In this document: piece after piece, positions 1 through 7,805 of the stretch
Layout of the letters: each line of letters begins with the position of its first letter
Position numbering within the stretch: the first letter of the stretch is position 1
Assembly: GCA_002336475.1 (NCBI GenBank)
Contig: DDCX01000041.1
Location: 4,649-27,851, forward strand
Length of the DNA stretch: 23,203 bases
Source of the DNA: Flavobacteriales bacterium UBA1995
GTDB taxonomy: Bacteria > Bacteroidota > Bacteroidia > Flavobacteriales_D > Sanyastnellaceae
Direction of reading: 5' to 3'
Notes under the pieces: model-generated
Seen by the model: the letters and a program-made list of their open reading frames with translations, nothing else
Database searches by the model: none
What the model was told of the DNA's origin: nothing
Made by a program: the position numbers and the translations under genes

Positions 1-759
1 ACGGGCATCTTCCCGTTGGTACGCGCTATGGGCGAGATCGCAGGCACAACCAGCATCTTGATTGCGGCCGAATACCTGGCCCATCCCGAATTTGGCGATG
101 GTTCCATGATGGGGGGCATGACGGGGGTCGCCCCTTCCGAAGTTGTGATCATTGGAGCAGGAACGGTGGGGGAATTCGCCACCCGTGCAGCCATTGGCCT
201 TGGGGCTTCGGTGCGTGTTTTTGACGCCAGTCCTTACCGCCTGAGGCGTTTACGCGGGGAGATTGGAGGTCGGCTGTGGACGAGCACATACCATCCCAAA
301 GTGCTGCGCGAATCACTCAAGGAGGCCAATGTTGTCATCGGTGCCGTTCGGCCACACCATGGAAGGACCCCGATGATTGTGACGGAAGACATGGTCCAGG
401 CCATGCGCGATGGTTCGGTCATTGTAGATGTCAGCATCGACAGTGGGGGCTGTTTTGAGACGTCAAGGTTGACCAACCATCAAGACCCGGTTTACGTCGA
501 GCATGGCGTGACCCATTATGGGGTCACCAACATCCCGAGCCGCGTTCCGCGCACGGCAAGCCTCGCGTTGTCCAATCAATTGGGCCCCCTGCTCAAAGAA
601 GTGGGCGAAAGTGGAGGCGTCGACCGCGGGGTTGAGGGAAACCCTTTGTTTAGGAGTGGCCTGTACTTGTACAGGGGCAACGTGGTCAATCAGGACCTCG
701 CAGAGGCCTTCGGATGGCCATACAAGGACCTCAATCTTCTCTTGGCGACGCTGGACTGA
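1..759 (+). CDS. ald: Alanine dehydrogenase, C-terminal part (5' end outside window)
   Basis: The reading frame is open from base 1 and ends at TGA 757-759, giving 252 residues of the C-terminal part of an NAD-dependent L-alanine dehydrogenase (L-alanine + NAD + water to pyruvate + ammonia + NADH, cytosolic). A Rossmann glycine motif, GAGTVG, lies near residue 52, followed by a beta strand ending in an acidic residue (VRVFD) expected to bind the NAD ribose. The downstream block SGGCFETSR...DPVYVEHGVTHYGVTNIPSRVPRTAS matches the conserved C-terminal half of the Ald/transhydrogenase-alpha family, and the length fits Ald. An internal TTG at 16 is not the real start, because family similarity already runs through PLVRAMGEIAG at the window edge. 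It converges on mutS, whose stop is 45 bp away. The family call is firm; biosynthetic versus catabolic use cannot be told from sequence. Confidence 0.9.
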   Translation, partial: TGIFPLVRAMGEIAGTTSILIAAEYLAHPEFGDGSMMGGMTGVAPSEVVIIGAGTVGEFATRAAIGLGASVRVFDASPYRLRRLRGEIGGRLWTSTYHPKVLRESLKEANVVIGAVRPHHGRTPMIVTEDMVQAMRDGSVIVDVSIDSGGCFETSRLTNHQDPVYVEHGVTHYGVTNIPSRVPRTASLALSNQLGPLLKEVGESGGVDRGVEGNPLFRSGLYLYRGNVVNQDLAEAFGWPYKDLNLLLATLD

Positions 760-804
760 GTTGCAACGTTAAGGGCATTCAGGCCTCTGAAAAAGACGCA
801 TGGG

Positions 805-3462
805 TTAGCCACCAACGCGCTTCCGAATTTCGTGCAGCTTGAGCAGGGCTTCTACCGGCGTGAGCCGGTCAATGTCAAGTTCGAGAAGGTCCTCCTTGAT
901 GTCTTGCAGCACAGGGTCGTCGAGCTGAAAAAAGCTCATCTGAAGGCCTTCATTGTCTGCCTCTGTTTCTAGGGCCGCGCCACCGCGGTGTTCCTGGCGA
1001 CCAGCACCTTGGGATTCGAGACCCGTCAAGACTTCTTCGGCGCGCCGAACAAGGGATGCGGGCATGCCGGCCAATTTGGCGACGTGGATGCCAAAGCTGT
1101 GTTCGCTGCCCCCCGGAATGAGCTTCCTTAAAAACACCACTTTGCCGTCTTGTTGGCGCACGCTCACATTGGCATTGTGGATCCGAGAGAAGCGGTCCGC
1201 CATGCGGTTCAGCTCGTGGTAATGGGTGGCAAACAGCGTCTTGGCCCGGCTTTTGGGATGCTCGTGGAGGAATTCAGCAATGGCCCAAGCGATGCTGATG
1301 CCATCATAAGTGCTCGTACCACGGCCAATTTCGTCCAGCAAGACCAGAGACCGGTCCGACAGGTTGTGCAGAATGGAGGCTGTTTCGTTCATCTCCACCA
1401 TAAAAGTGGACTCACCAGCACTGAGGTTGTCGGAAGCACCCACCCTGGTAAATACTTTGTCTACCACCCCCATACGTACCGACCGCGCTGGCACATAGCA
1501 TCCCATTTGCGCCATGAGGGTGATGAGCGCAGTTTGGCGCAATAGGGCACTTTTACCGGACATGTTGGGTCCAGTAATCATCAGGATTTGCTGATGATCT
1601 CGGTCCAAAGCAACGTCATTGGCCACATAGCTTTCTCCTTCCGGGAGGCAGCGTTCAATCACAGGGTGCCTGCCGCCTACAATTTCTAGCTCTGATCCTT
1701 CGACCAAGGTGGGCCTTGTGTAGCTGTGGTCTTCGGCGAGGGTGGCAAATCCGAGAAGCAGGTCCAATCCTGCCACTGCGCGCGCCGTCGCCTGCAGCAC
1801 CGGCAAAAAAGGATGCATGGCCGTGACCAACCGTGTATATGCCTCCCGCTCCACGACATCGAGGCGTTCTTCTGCATTGAGAATGCGTTGCTCGAGGTCT
1901 TTGAGTTCAGGCGTGATGTAGCGCTCAGCCTGGGTCAGGGTTTGCTTGCGAATCCAGGTTTCGGGCACCTTGTCCTTGTGCGCATGTCGGACTTCGAGGT
2001 AGTATCCAAAGACGTTGTTAAAGGCAATCTTGAGGGAAGTGATGCCGGTGGCTTCTGCCTCTCTCGTGCGGATCCCTTCCATTTTGGCTTTGCCATTGTC
2101 GCGCAAGTCGCGCAACTGGTCCAGCTCTTCGACCACACCAGAGGCGATGGAGGCTCCCTTTCCTAGGACGCCAGGCGGGTCGTCCGTCAATTCTGTGCGC
2201 AGTTGCGCGAGCGCAGCATCTGCAGGGTCCAATCGGCCGGCCCAACGCCCAATCACAGGGTCGTCAGAGCTGTCCACCATCAGGCGCAGCGCTTCGACAG
2301 CGGTCAGGGCTTGGCGCAGCTTTTTAAGCTCAGCGGGGGAGATGCGGACGGCGGCGGTTTTGGCCAGCAACCGCTCCAGATCGCCAATTTGAGCGAGCTC
2401 GGCAATGAGGTCAGCGCGCATTTCGGGCTGGTCCAAAAACGCGGAGACGGCTTCGTGGCGCCGGACAATCGCCTCTGCATCGCACAAGGGTTGTGCGATC
2501 CAGCGGCGCAACATTCTCGCGCCCATCGGCGTGGCTGAACGGTCTAGGATGTCGACCAGAGCTGTGCCTTCCGGGTGGGTAGGGGCCAAGAGTTCAAGGT
2601 TGCGGATGGTAAATCCATCCATGGCCACGTTTTGCCCCCATTCGACACGGCCCAAAGAAGCGATGTGCCCCATCCGGTCGTGCTTGGTCGTACCCACGTA
2701 ATGCATGGCGGCTCCAGCGGCAATCACAGCCAGGGGCTGTCCATCGAGGCCGAACCCCTTGAGGTTTTTGGTACCGAAGTGCCCTTCTAGCGTCTCCCTT
2801 GCAAAGTCCAACTCCCACACCCAATCGTCCAGTGGAAAGCGGTAGCCACTCAGCTGAAGCGAGGTGGGTTCGCCGTGCCGCAGGTGCAGGGTTTCTTTGG
2901 GACGGAAGGTCCGCAACAAAGGCGCGATGTCTTCAGGAGCGCCTTCCGCAGCAAGAAATTCACCGGTTGACACATCCAGAAAGGCCACACCAGCGCGCTC
3001 TCGTTTGGCCGCACCGCGGCCTTCCATGGCGACGTGCACCGCAGCGAGCCAATTGTTCTCGCGCGCTTCCAAAACTTGGTCGTTCAAGGCCACACCTGGC
3101 GTGACCATTTCGGTCACGCCGCGTTTGACAATGGTCTTGGTGGTCTTGGGATCTTCAAGTTGGTCGCAGACAGCCACCCGGTGACCGGCACGGACCAATT
3201 TGGGCAGGTAGTTCTCAAGCGCGTGATGAGGGAAACCGGCGAGCTCAATCTCCGCCGCCGCTCCGTTTTTTCTGGCGGTGAGCACAATGTTGAGCACCTT
3301 GGCCGCCCTCACGGCATCCGACCCGAACGTTTCATAGAAATCCCCCACCCGAAAAAGCAACAAGGCATCGGGGTGTTGGGCTTTGACGCGGTTGTATTGC
3401 GCCATCAATGGCGTCTCCTTGCCAGCTTTGGCCGCTTTCGGTTTCCCCTTGGCCTGCGCCAT
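805..3462 (-). CDS. mutS: DNA mismatch repair ATPase MutS
   Basis: An 885-residue MutS, normal for the family, recognises base mismatches and small loops and starts methyl-independent or MutL-dependent repair. Seen in the sequence: the mismatch-reading Phe-x-Glu motif (GDFYETF, F42 and E44) in the N-terminal domain; connector and core helices; the Walker A motif TGPNMSGKSA near residue 628 (canonical is GGKST; here SGKSA); the Walker B region LLDEIGRGTSTYDG near residue 707; and the ATHYHEL switch-type motif. A Lys/Ala-rich N-terminal tail of about 16 residues precedes domain I. The ATG at 3460-3462 lies only 6 bp after the clpX stop, so it is probably the last gene of the tig-clpP-clpX-mutS unit. 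No separate promoter is obvious. Identification is secure; whether it is the only MutS of the genome is unknown. Confidence 0.97.
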   Translation of the reverse strand: MAQAKGKPKAAKAGKETPLMAQYNRVKAQHPDALLLFRVGDFYETFGSDAVRAAKVLNIVLTARKNGAAAEIELAGFPHHALENYLPKLVRAGHRVAVCDQLEDPKTTKTIVKRGVTEMVTPGVALNDQVLEARENNWLAAVHVAMEGRGAAKRERAGVAFLDVSTGEFLAAEGAPEDIAPLLRTFRPKETLHLRHGEPTSLQLSGYRFPLDDWVWELDFARETLEGHFGTKNLKGFGLDGQPLAVIAAGAAMHYVGTTKHDRMGHIASLGRVEWGQNVAMDGFTIRNLELLAPTHPEGTALVDILDRSATPMGARMLRRWIAQPLCDAEAIVRRHEAVSAFLDQPEMRADLIAELAQIGDLERLLAKTAAVRISPAELKKLRQALTAVEALRLMVDSSDDPVIGRWAGRLDPADAALAQLRTELTDDPPGVLGKGASIASGVVEELDQLRDLRDNGKAKMEGIRTREAEATGITSLKIAFNNVFGYYLEVRHAHKDKVPETWIRKQTLTQAERYITPELKDLEQRILNAEERLDVVEREAYTRLVTAMHPFLPVLQATARAVAGLDLLLGFATLAEDHSYTRPTLVEGSELEIVGGRHPVIERCLPEGESYVANDVALDRDHQQILMITGPNMSGKSALLRQTALITLMAQMGCYVPARSVRMGVVDKVFTRVGASDNLSAGESTFMVEMNETASILHNLSDRSLVLLDEIGRGTSTYDGISIAWAIAEFLHEHPKSRAKTLFATHYHELNRMADRFSRIHNANVSVRQQDGKVVFLRKLIPGGSEHSFGIHVAKLAGMPASLVRRAEEVLTGLESQGAGRQEHRGGAALETEADNEGLQMSFFQLDDPVLQDIKEDLLELDIDRLTPVEALLKLHEIRKRVGG

Positions 3463-3468
3463 TGGGGA

Positions 3469-4695
3469 TCAGGATGCGACCTTGAGGCGACCGGTATGGC
3501 TGTCGCCATATTGTTGTTTGGCATACTCGGCGGAGATGCGGAGGCTGTCCACATCATCCTTTCCGGGGAGCTCAAACATCGCGTTGCTGAGGACCGCTTC
3601 GCAAATGCTCCGCAATCCACGCGCCCCCAATTTGAATTCTACGGCCCTTTCCACAATGAAGTCCAATGCGTCGGCATCGAATTGCAGGTCAATCCCGTCA
3701 ATTTCGAAAAGGCGCTGATACTGCTTGATCAGGGCATTTTTAGGCTCGGTCAGGATGCGGCGAAGCGCTTCGGGATCCAAGGGGTCCAAGTGGGTCAGCA
3801 CGGGGAAACGACCGATCAACTCAGGAATCAAGCCAAAACTCCGCAAGTCAGCAGGAGCAATGGAGGAGAGCAAGCTCTCAGGGCGTTGCTCGGCATCTGT
3901 GGTAAAACCAATGCTCGAGGTGGCGATTCTCCGTTCAATGTGCTGTTCAATGCCGTTAAAGGCACCGCCACAGACAAAGAGGATGTTGCGCGTATTGATG
4001 GAGATGAGCTTTTGCTCAGGGTGTTTGCGGCCACCTTGGGGAGGAACATTGACTTCGGCCCCTTCGAGCAGTTTGAGCAACGCTTGCTGCACCCCTTCTC
4101 CACTCACATCTCGGGTGATGGATGGGTTGTCGCTCTTGCGTGCCACCTTGTCGATCTCATCGATAAAAACAATGCCACGCTCGGCCTTGGACACATCGTA
4201 ATCGGCCGACTGCAGCAAGCGAGAGAGCACGCTTTCAACATCTTCACCCACATAGCCAGCCTCGGTGAGGATGGTGGCATCTGCAATGCAAAAGGGAACC
4301 TTGAGCAGCCGCGCAATGCTGCGGGCCAGCAGGGTTTTACCTGTCCCCGTTTCCCCAACCAAAACAATGTTGGACTTGTCGATTTCAATGTCGCCATCTC
4401 CAGCAGGATGGGCAAGGCGCTTGTAGTGGTTGTACACCGCCACACTCAATGTGCGCTTGGCATTTTCTTGACCAATCACATAATCGTCCAGAAAGCGCTT
4501 GATGTCCGCTGGGCGGTCCATCTGCAGCCCTGCATCGAAACCGACATCGCTGTCGTTGTTGCGTTCTTCCTTTACGATGACCTCCGCCTGCTCAATACAA
4601 TGGTCGCAAATGTGGCCCGTCACCCCCGCGATGAGGATATCGACTTCCGACTTCTTGCGCCCACAGAATGAGCAGTTGATTTCGCGGTCCGCCAT
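3469..4695 (-). CDS. clpX: ATP-dependent Clp protease ATP-binding subunit ClpX
   Basis: A 408-residue AAA+ unfoldase that recognises tagged proteins, unfolds them and feeds them to ClpP. The N-terminal zinc-binding domain has four cysteines in two CxxC pairs (C8/C11 and C30/C33). The AAA+ core shows Walker A GETGTGKT (114-121), pore-1 loop GYVG (147-150), Walker B IVFIDEID (175-182), the ClpX-specific RKH pore loop (223-225), the arginine-finger motif GRFPVL near 295-300 and sensor-2 GARGLRS near 360. I chose ATG 4693-4695, 7 bp after the clpP stop. A longer frame starts with TTG at 4722 inside clpP, but adds nine residues not typical of the family before MADRE. The gene sits directly behind clpP, the usual partner order, and ends 6 bp before mutS. 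Confidence 0.97.
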   Translation of the reverse strand: MADREINCSFCGRKKSEVDILIAGVTGHICDHCIEQAEVIVKEERNNDSDVGFDAGLQMDRPADIKRFLDDYVIGQENAKRTLSVAVYNHYKRLAHPAGDGDIEIDKSNIVLVGETGTGKTLLARSIARLLKVPFCIADATILTEAGYVGEDVESVLSRLLQSADYDVSKAERGIVFIDEIDKVARKSDNPSITRDVSGEGVQQALLKLLEGAEVNVPPQGGRKHPEQKLISINTRNILFVCGGAFNGIEQHIERRIATSSIGFTTDAEQRPESLLSSIAPADLRSFGLIPELIGRFPVLTHLDPLDPEALRRILTEPKNALIKQYQRLFEIDGIDLQFDADALDFIVERAVEFKLGARGLRSICEAVLSNAMFELPGKDDVDSLRISAEYAKQQYGDSHTGRLKVAS

Positions 4696-4702
4696 GACGT
4701 TA

Positions 4703-5389
4703 TCAGTCTTGTTTGCGCTCAAGGACTTCGTCGATCATGCCGTAAGCCTTGGCCTCGTCGGCAATCATCCAGTAGTCCCGGTCGCTGTCTTCCCACACCT
4801 TTTTGTAGTCCTGTCCGCTGTGGTGGGCAATGATCTTGTAGAGCTCCTCCTTGAGCTTCATGATTTCCCTGGCCGTGATCTCGATGTCGCTCGCTTGTCC
4901 GCGTGCTCCTCCGAGGGGCTGGTGGATCATGGTCCGGCTGTGCTTGAGTCCAGTGCGCTTACCAGCAGCACCGGCACACAACAACACAGCGCCCATAGAA
5001 GCTGCCATTCCTGTGCAAATGGTGGCTACATCGGGGCGGATGTATTGCATCGTGTCGTAGATGCCCAATCCTGCATAAACACTTCCTCCTGGAGAGTTGA
5101 TGTAAATCTGAATGTCCTTTGTGGGGTCGGTGGACTCCAAGAACAACATTTGTGCCTGAATGATATTGGCGATGTAGTCATCGACCCCGGTACCGAGGAA
5201 GATGATACGGTCTGCCATCAGTCGGGAAAAGACGTCCACTTCACGGAACGGCATCTGCCGTTCTTCGATGACCGTGCGGGTCATGTTCTCTGGACCGTGA
5301 ACGGAGGAGATGTAATCTTCAACGTGGTGGCTGGTGAAGCCGCGGTCTTGGACGGCGTACTTCAAAAATTCCTTGCGCGTGCTCATCAT
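4703..5389 (-). CDS. clpP: ATP-dependent Clp protease proteolytic subunit ClpP
   Basis: A 228-residue serine protease that forms the barrel-shaped chamber paired with ClpX. The catalytic triad can be read directly: Ser131 in GMAASMGA, His156 in RTMIHQP and Asp205 in DSDRDYW, with the oxyanion-region glycines in INSPGGSV (98-104). The N-terminus is about 30 residues longer than E. coli mature ClpP, as is common in Bacteroidota, and may be partly a propeptide. Two adjacent ATG codons (5387-5389 and 5384-5386) are both possible starts. It lies 49 bp downstream of tig and 7 bp upstream of clpX, so the three genes are very likely co-transcribed as a folding and degradation operon. Identification is secure; only the exact start and processing site are open. 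Confidence 0.97.
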   Translation of the reverse strand: MMSTRKEFLKYAVQDRGFTSHHVEDYISSVHGPENMTRTVIEERQMPFREVDVFSRLMADRIIFLGTGVDDYIANIIQAQMLFLESTDPTKDIQIYINSPGGSVYAGLGIYDTMQYIRPDVATICTGMAASMGAVLLCAGAAGKRTGLKHSRTMIHQPLGGARGQASDIEITAREIMKLKEELYKIIAHHSGQDYKKVWEDSDRDYWMIADEAKAYGMIDEVLERKQD

Positions 5390-5438
5390 GTTATGTTTCG
5401 AAAGTTAGTTCCAGACGGCCATAGGTCCATAGGCAGAA

Positions 5439-6794
5439 TCAAAGGGAACGCACGATTTCCATCCACTCCTCGTGGGAAACCTCTTTCTCCTTGATTTTGG
5501 CGAGCTCACGCAGTTTGTCGATGGCCTTTCGTTCATAGATCGATTCGGCCACCCTGCGCACCTCTTTCTGGTCGCTCATCATTTGCGCAACCATGGGGTC
5601 GAGTTGCTCAGCCTCCAGTGGAATCCCATATTGGGAATACTGTGCCTTGATGGCGTTTCCGGCTTCGGCTTTGATCTCTTCTCCGTCCACCTCGATGCTG
5701 TGCTCATCGATGATGTGGTTCTGAATAACCTGCCATTTGATGCCTTTGGCGTATTCCGCGAATTCTGATTCAATCTCTTCTGCTGTGATGGGCTTGTCAT
5801 TGGCCACACGGATCCAGCGCTTCAAGAAATCCTCGGGCAGTGGAGGGTTCAGTTTGTCAACGACATCTTCCACGAACTTCCGGCGGAAAACACGGTCGCC
5901 ATCGCGGTCGAAAATCCGGCGCAAGTCCTCTTCAACCTTTCCCCGGAATGCCTCCTCGTCCTTGACGACATCTTCCCCAAACAGCTTGTCATAAAGCTCT
6001 TCGCCGAGTTCGGCGGGTTCGATGTGGCGGATTTCCTTGACTGTGAAACGCAGGGGGTTTGTGAACTCAGCAGCGGCATTTCGGTCAATGCCCAACAGAC
6101 GGGCCAGGTCGTCGGCATCCTTGGACACTTTGCCTGGCTTCACCACCACTTCGGCGTCTTTGGACAGACCCACAAGCTTCTTGGCCGTCGCCTTGTCCTT
6201 GATTTCAGACAAGGTGATGGTGCCCTCGTGCATCACGCCGCCGGGCTTGATTTCCTTTCCGTCGGATTCCAACTCTACGAAATCGCCAATAAGCAGGTCC
6301 TCTGCACCTGCTTCATCCCGCTCTGACATTTTACCGTAGCGCCGGCGCAGATCGCCAATTTGCTCGTCGATTAAAGAGCTGTCAATGCGAACCTTGTGGT
6401 TGACAAACTTGGTGAACCACCCGAATTTGATGTCAACTGTTGGGCTCAGGCCGATGTCATAGCGGAAGGTGAATGCCTCGGGCTTGTCCCAGTTCCCATC
6501 GCTTTCGTTCTCAACGGTGGGGATGGGCTGACCCAGCAGCCTCAATTTTTCCTCCCGGATATAGCCGTCGAGGCGTTCACCAAGAATCTTGTTGAGCTCG
6601 TCTGCCAGAACCGCTTTGCCGTATTGCTTGCGCACCAGCTGGATGGGTACTTTTCCAGGACGGAAACCCGGCATTTTTACCTGCTTCCGGTATTCTTCGA
6701 GAATGCCTTCTACTTTTTCCCGATAATCTTCCGGGTGCACCGTAACCGTCAGGATGCCATTCAGCGCATCAATGTTCTCTTTGGTGATTTCCAT
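5439..6794 (-). CDS. tig: Trigger factor (ribosome-associated chaperone)
   Basis: A 451-residue trigger factor that docks at the ribosome exit tunnel and shields nascent chains. The ribosome-binding signature is clear: MPGFRPGKVP, with the GFRxGK core at residues 43-48, inside an N-terminal domain of about 145 residues. A middle segment (about 150-250) is where the FKBP-like prolyl isomerase domain normally sits; it retains strand-like segments such as GDFVELESDG but is diverged from the E. coli domain, so isomerase activity is uncertain. The C-terminal helical arms run from about 260 to 451. The ATG at 6792-6794 lies 30 bp after the 3' end of tRNA-Leu in the same direction. It heads the tig-clpP-clpX-mutS cluster, the tig/clpP/clpX part of which is widely conserved. 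Confidence 0.95.
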   Translation of the reverse strand: MEITKENIDALNGILTVTVHPEDYREKVEGILEEYRKQVKMPGFRPGKVPIQLVRKQYGKAVLADELNKILGERLDGYIREEKLRLLGQPIPTVENESDGNWDKPEAFTFRYDIGLSPTVDIKFGWFTKFVNHKVRIDSSLIDEQIGDLRRRYGKMSERDEAGAEDLLIGDFVELESDGKEIKPGGVMHEGTITLSEIKDKATAKKLVGLSKDAEVVVKPGKVSKDADDLARLLGIDRNAAAEFTNPLRFTVKEIRHIEPAELGEELYDKLFGEDVVKDEEAFRGKVEEDLRRIFDRDGDRVFRRKFVEDVVDKLNPPLPEDFLKRWIRVANDKPITAEEIESEFAEYAKGIKWQVIQNHIIDEHSIEVDGEEIKAEAGNAIKAQYSQYGIPLEAEQLDPMVAQMMSDQKEVRRVAESIYERKAIDKLRELAKIKEKEVSHEEWMEIVRSL

Positions 6795-6824
6795 GGCTTG
6801 GTTATGCCTTTGGTTTTAAAAGAG

Positions 6825-6906
<82 letters not shown>

Positions 6907-6914
6907 AGGGGGCG

Positions 6915-6945
6915 CGAAGATAGGCTTTCCATCGACGAAGACGAA
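6915..6945 (-). promoter_or_regulatory. Candidate Bacteroidota-type promoter for tRNA-Leu / tig
   Basis: On the minus strand there is TTCG (6942-6945), a 19-nt spacer, then TATCTTCG (6915-6922), ending 8 bp before the tRNA 5' end. The Bacteroidota vegetative consensus is TTTG, about 19-20 nt, TAnnTTTG, so each box has one mismatch (C for T). Spacing and position are right for a tRNA promoter, but short motifs of this kind arise by chance, so this is an inference from position and pattern only. Confidence 0.35.
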
Positions 6946-6977
6946 GCGGTGATTCACGGCTGTGAACTGAATGTCGA

Positions 6978-7805
6978 ATGTCCGCGTTGGCGGCGCAGTT
7001 TGGCGCTGTGCTCTCCCTGCTTTCAGCACATACGGTATCCGGAGTGGTGCCCCAGAAGGCCGGCCTATTCGGCGGGAAACCCCGACTGAGGTCGGCCTTC
7101 ACTGGGGGGATGGGAGTGGTGTTTATGTTGCTCTCTGGGGGGCAGTCCATGATGGCCCAGCCCGATGCCCACAGTCATGTGCCCGGGAAATGGGGCATTC
7201 ACTTGCGGGCTGCAGATCCCGGAATCTGGAGTCTGGCGGCCAGCGCCCAAGGCCACGGGAAGCGCTCAAAGGGTGGGGGTTGGCAGGCCTACCTGCAATG
7301 CGACCAAGGGAGAATGGTGCAAGGGCGTGCGCAGCATTGGCTGCGGTTGGATGACCAAACTCTACTAGGCAGCGGTGTGGAGCTCAACAGCCAGGGCATC
7401 GGGAGCTTGTTGCTTTCGGTCGGGGTTCAAGACTGGGGTGCCCACATCACCATTCCCTTGCTTCAGCCTTCGCCGCGTCCCTTGAATTCAATGTGGCAAT
7501 GGTCAGCGCGGTTTCCGCTGTGGCAAAAAGTCCGCGGGGTGGCTGACCTGCAATGGTTCCCGGGTGCTTTGCCCAGAATTTCCTTGACGGCCATGGCCTC
7601 ACAATGGACCGCAGGTGCGGGTTCGAATGGGGCTTGGCTGTCATTTGGTCGGCCCATCGAAGGCCACGATTCCACGGTCGAATGGCGGATGACAGTGGGC
7701 GTCCTCAGGGGAGACATTCCATGGGTAGGCTTGGATTGTGGCTCACTTCTGGCCTTTGGTTCGGATCCCTTGCAGTTCTGGCACTTGCGATGGCTATGGC
7801 CTTGA
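6978..7805 (+). CDS. Exported Trp-rich protein of unknown function, possible PorV-like barrel
   Basis: I do not recognise a named family with certainty. The frame encodes up to 275 residues. The start is unresolved: ATG 6978, GTG 7044/7047 and ATG 7110 all lie in frame, and the last two would put a short hydrophobic stretch and a Bacteroidota-like cleavage site (SMMA-Q) at the N-terminus, as in an exported protein. The mature part has no Cys cluster or catalytic motif. It shows alternating polar and hydrophobic, glycine-rich strands, and the progression GVELNSQG, LSVGVQDWG, RFPLW, DLQWFPG, SFGRP weakly resembles the C-terminal half of PorV/FadL-like outer-membrane barrels. Sixteen tryptophans fall in about 230 residues after 7110, roughly 7 percent. 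It overlaps the next gene by 16 bp, implying translational coupling, and that gene is a likely outer-membrane barrel. Confidence 0.7.
   Translation: MSALAAQFGAVLSLLSAHTVSGVVPQKAGLFGGKPRLRSAFTGGMGVVFMLLSGGQSMMAQPDAHSHVPGKWGIHLRAADPGIWSLAASAQGHGKRSKGGGWQAYLQCDQGRMVQGRAQHWLRLDDQTLLGSGVELNSQGIGSLLLSVGVQDWGAHITIPLLQPSPRPLNSMWQWSARFPLWQKVRGVADLQWFPGALPRISLTAMASQWTAGAGSNGAWLSFGRPIEGHDSTVEWRMTVGVLRGDIPWVGLDCGSLLAFGSDPLQFWHLRWLWP
7050..7107 (+). other. Strong imperfect inverted repeat (about 17-bp stem) at a gene start
   Basis: Left arm 7050-7066 pairs with right arm 7089-7107. CCCCAG pairs with CTGGGG, a two-base bulge (7100-7101) follows, then AAGGCCG pairs with CGGCCTT, continued by a G-T wobble and three more pairs (CCT with AGG). 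Inside the loop a second small hairpin (CGGG, AAAC, CCCG; 7073-7084) can form. No T-run follows, so it does not look like a standard terminator. It ends two bases before the ATG at 7110, one possible start of the exported protein gene. It could control that start, or simply be coding sequence if an upstream start is used. Confidence 0.5.

Noticed and set aside
760..804. Terminator between ald and mutS
   Set aside because: Only weak pairing around AGGGCATTCAGGCCT and no T-run on either strand.
3034..4671. A 545-codon open frame on the plus strand, opposite clpX and the start of mutS
   Set aside because: It lies fully antisense to two certain genes; its translation has no recognisable motif and it is a by-product of GC-rich codon use in the real genes.
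4696..4722. Longer clpX start at TTG 4722
   Set aside because: It overlaps clpP and adds nine residues absent from the usual ClpX N-terminus; ATG 4693-4695 is in the right place just after the clpP stop.
5390..5438. TAACTTTC on the minus strand before clpP as an own promoter
   Set aside because: One mismatch to TAnnTTTG but no TTTG-like box at 19-20 nt upstream; a chance match is likely.
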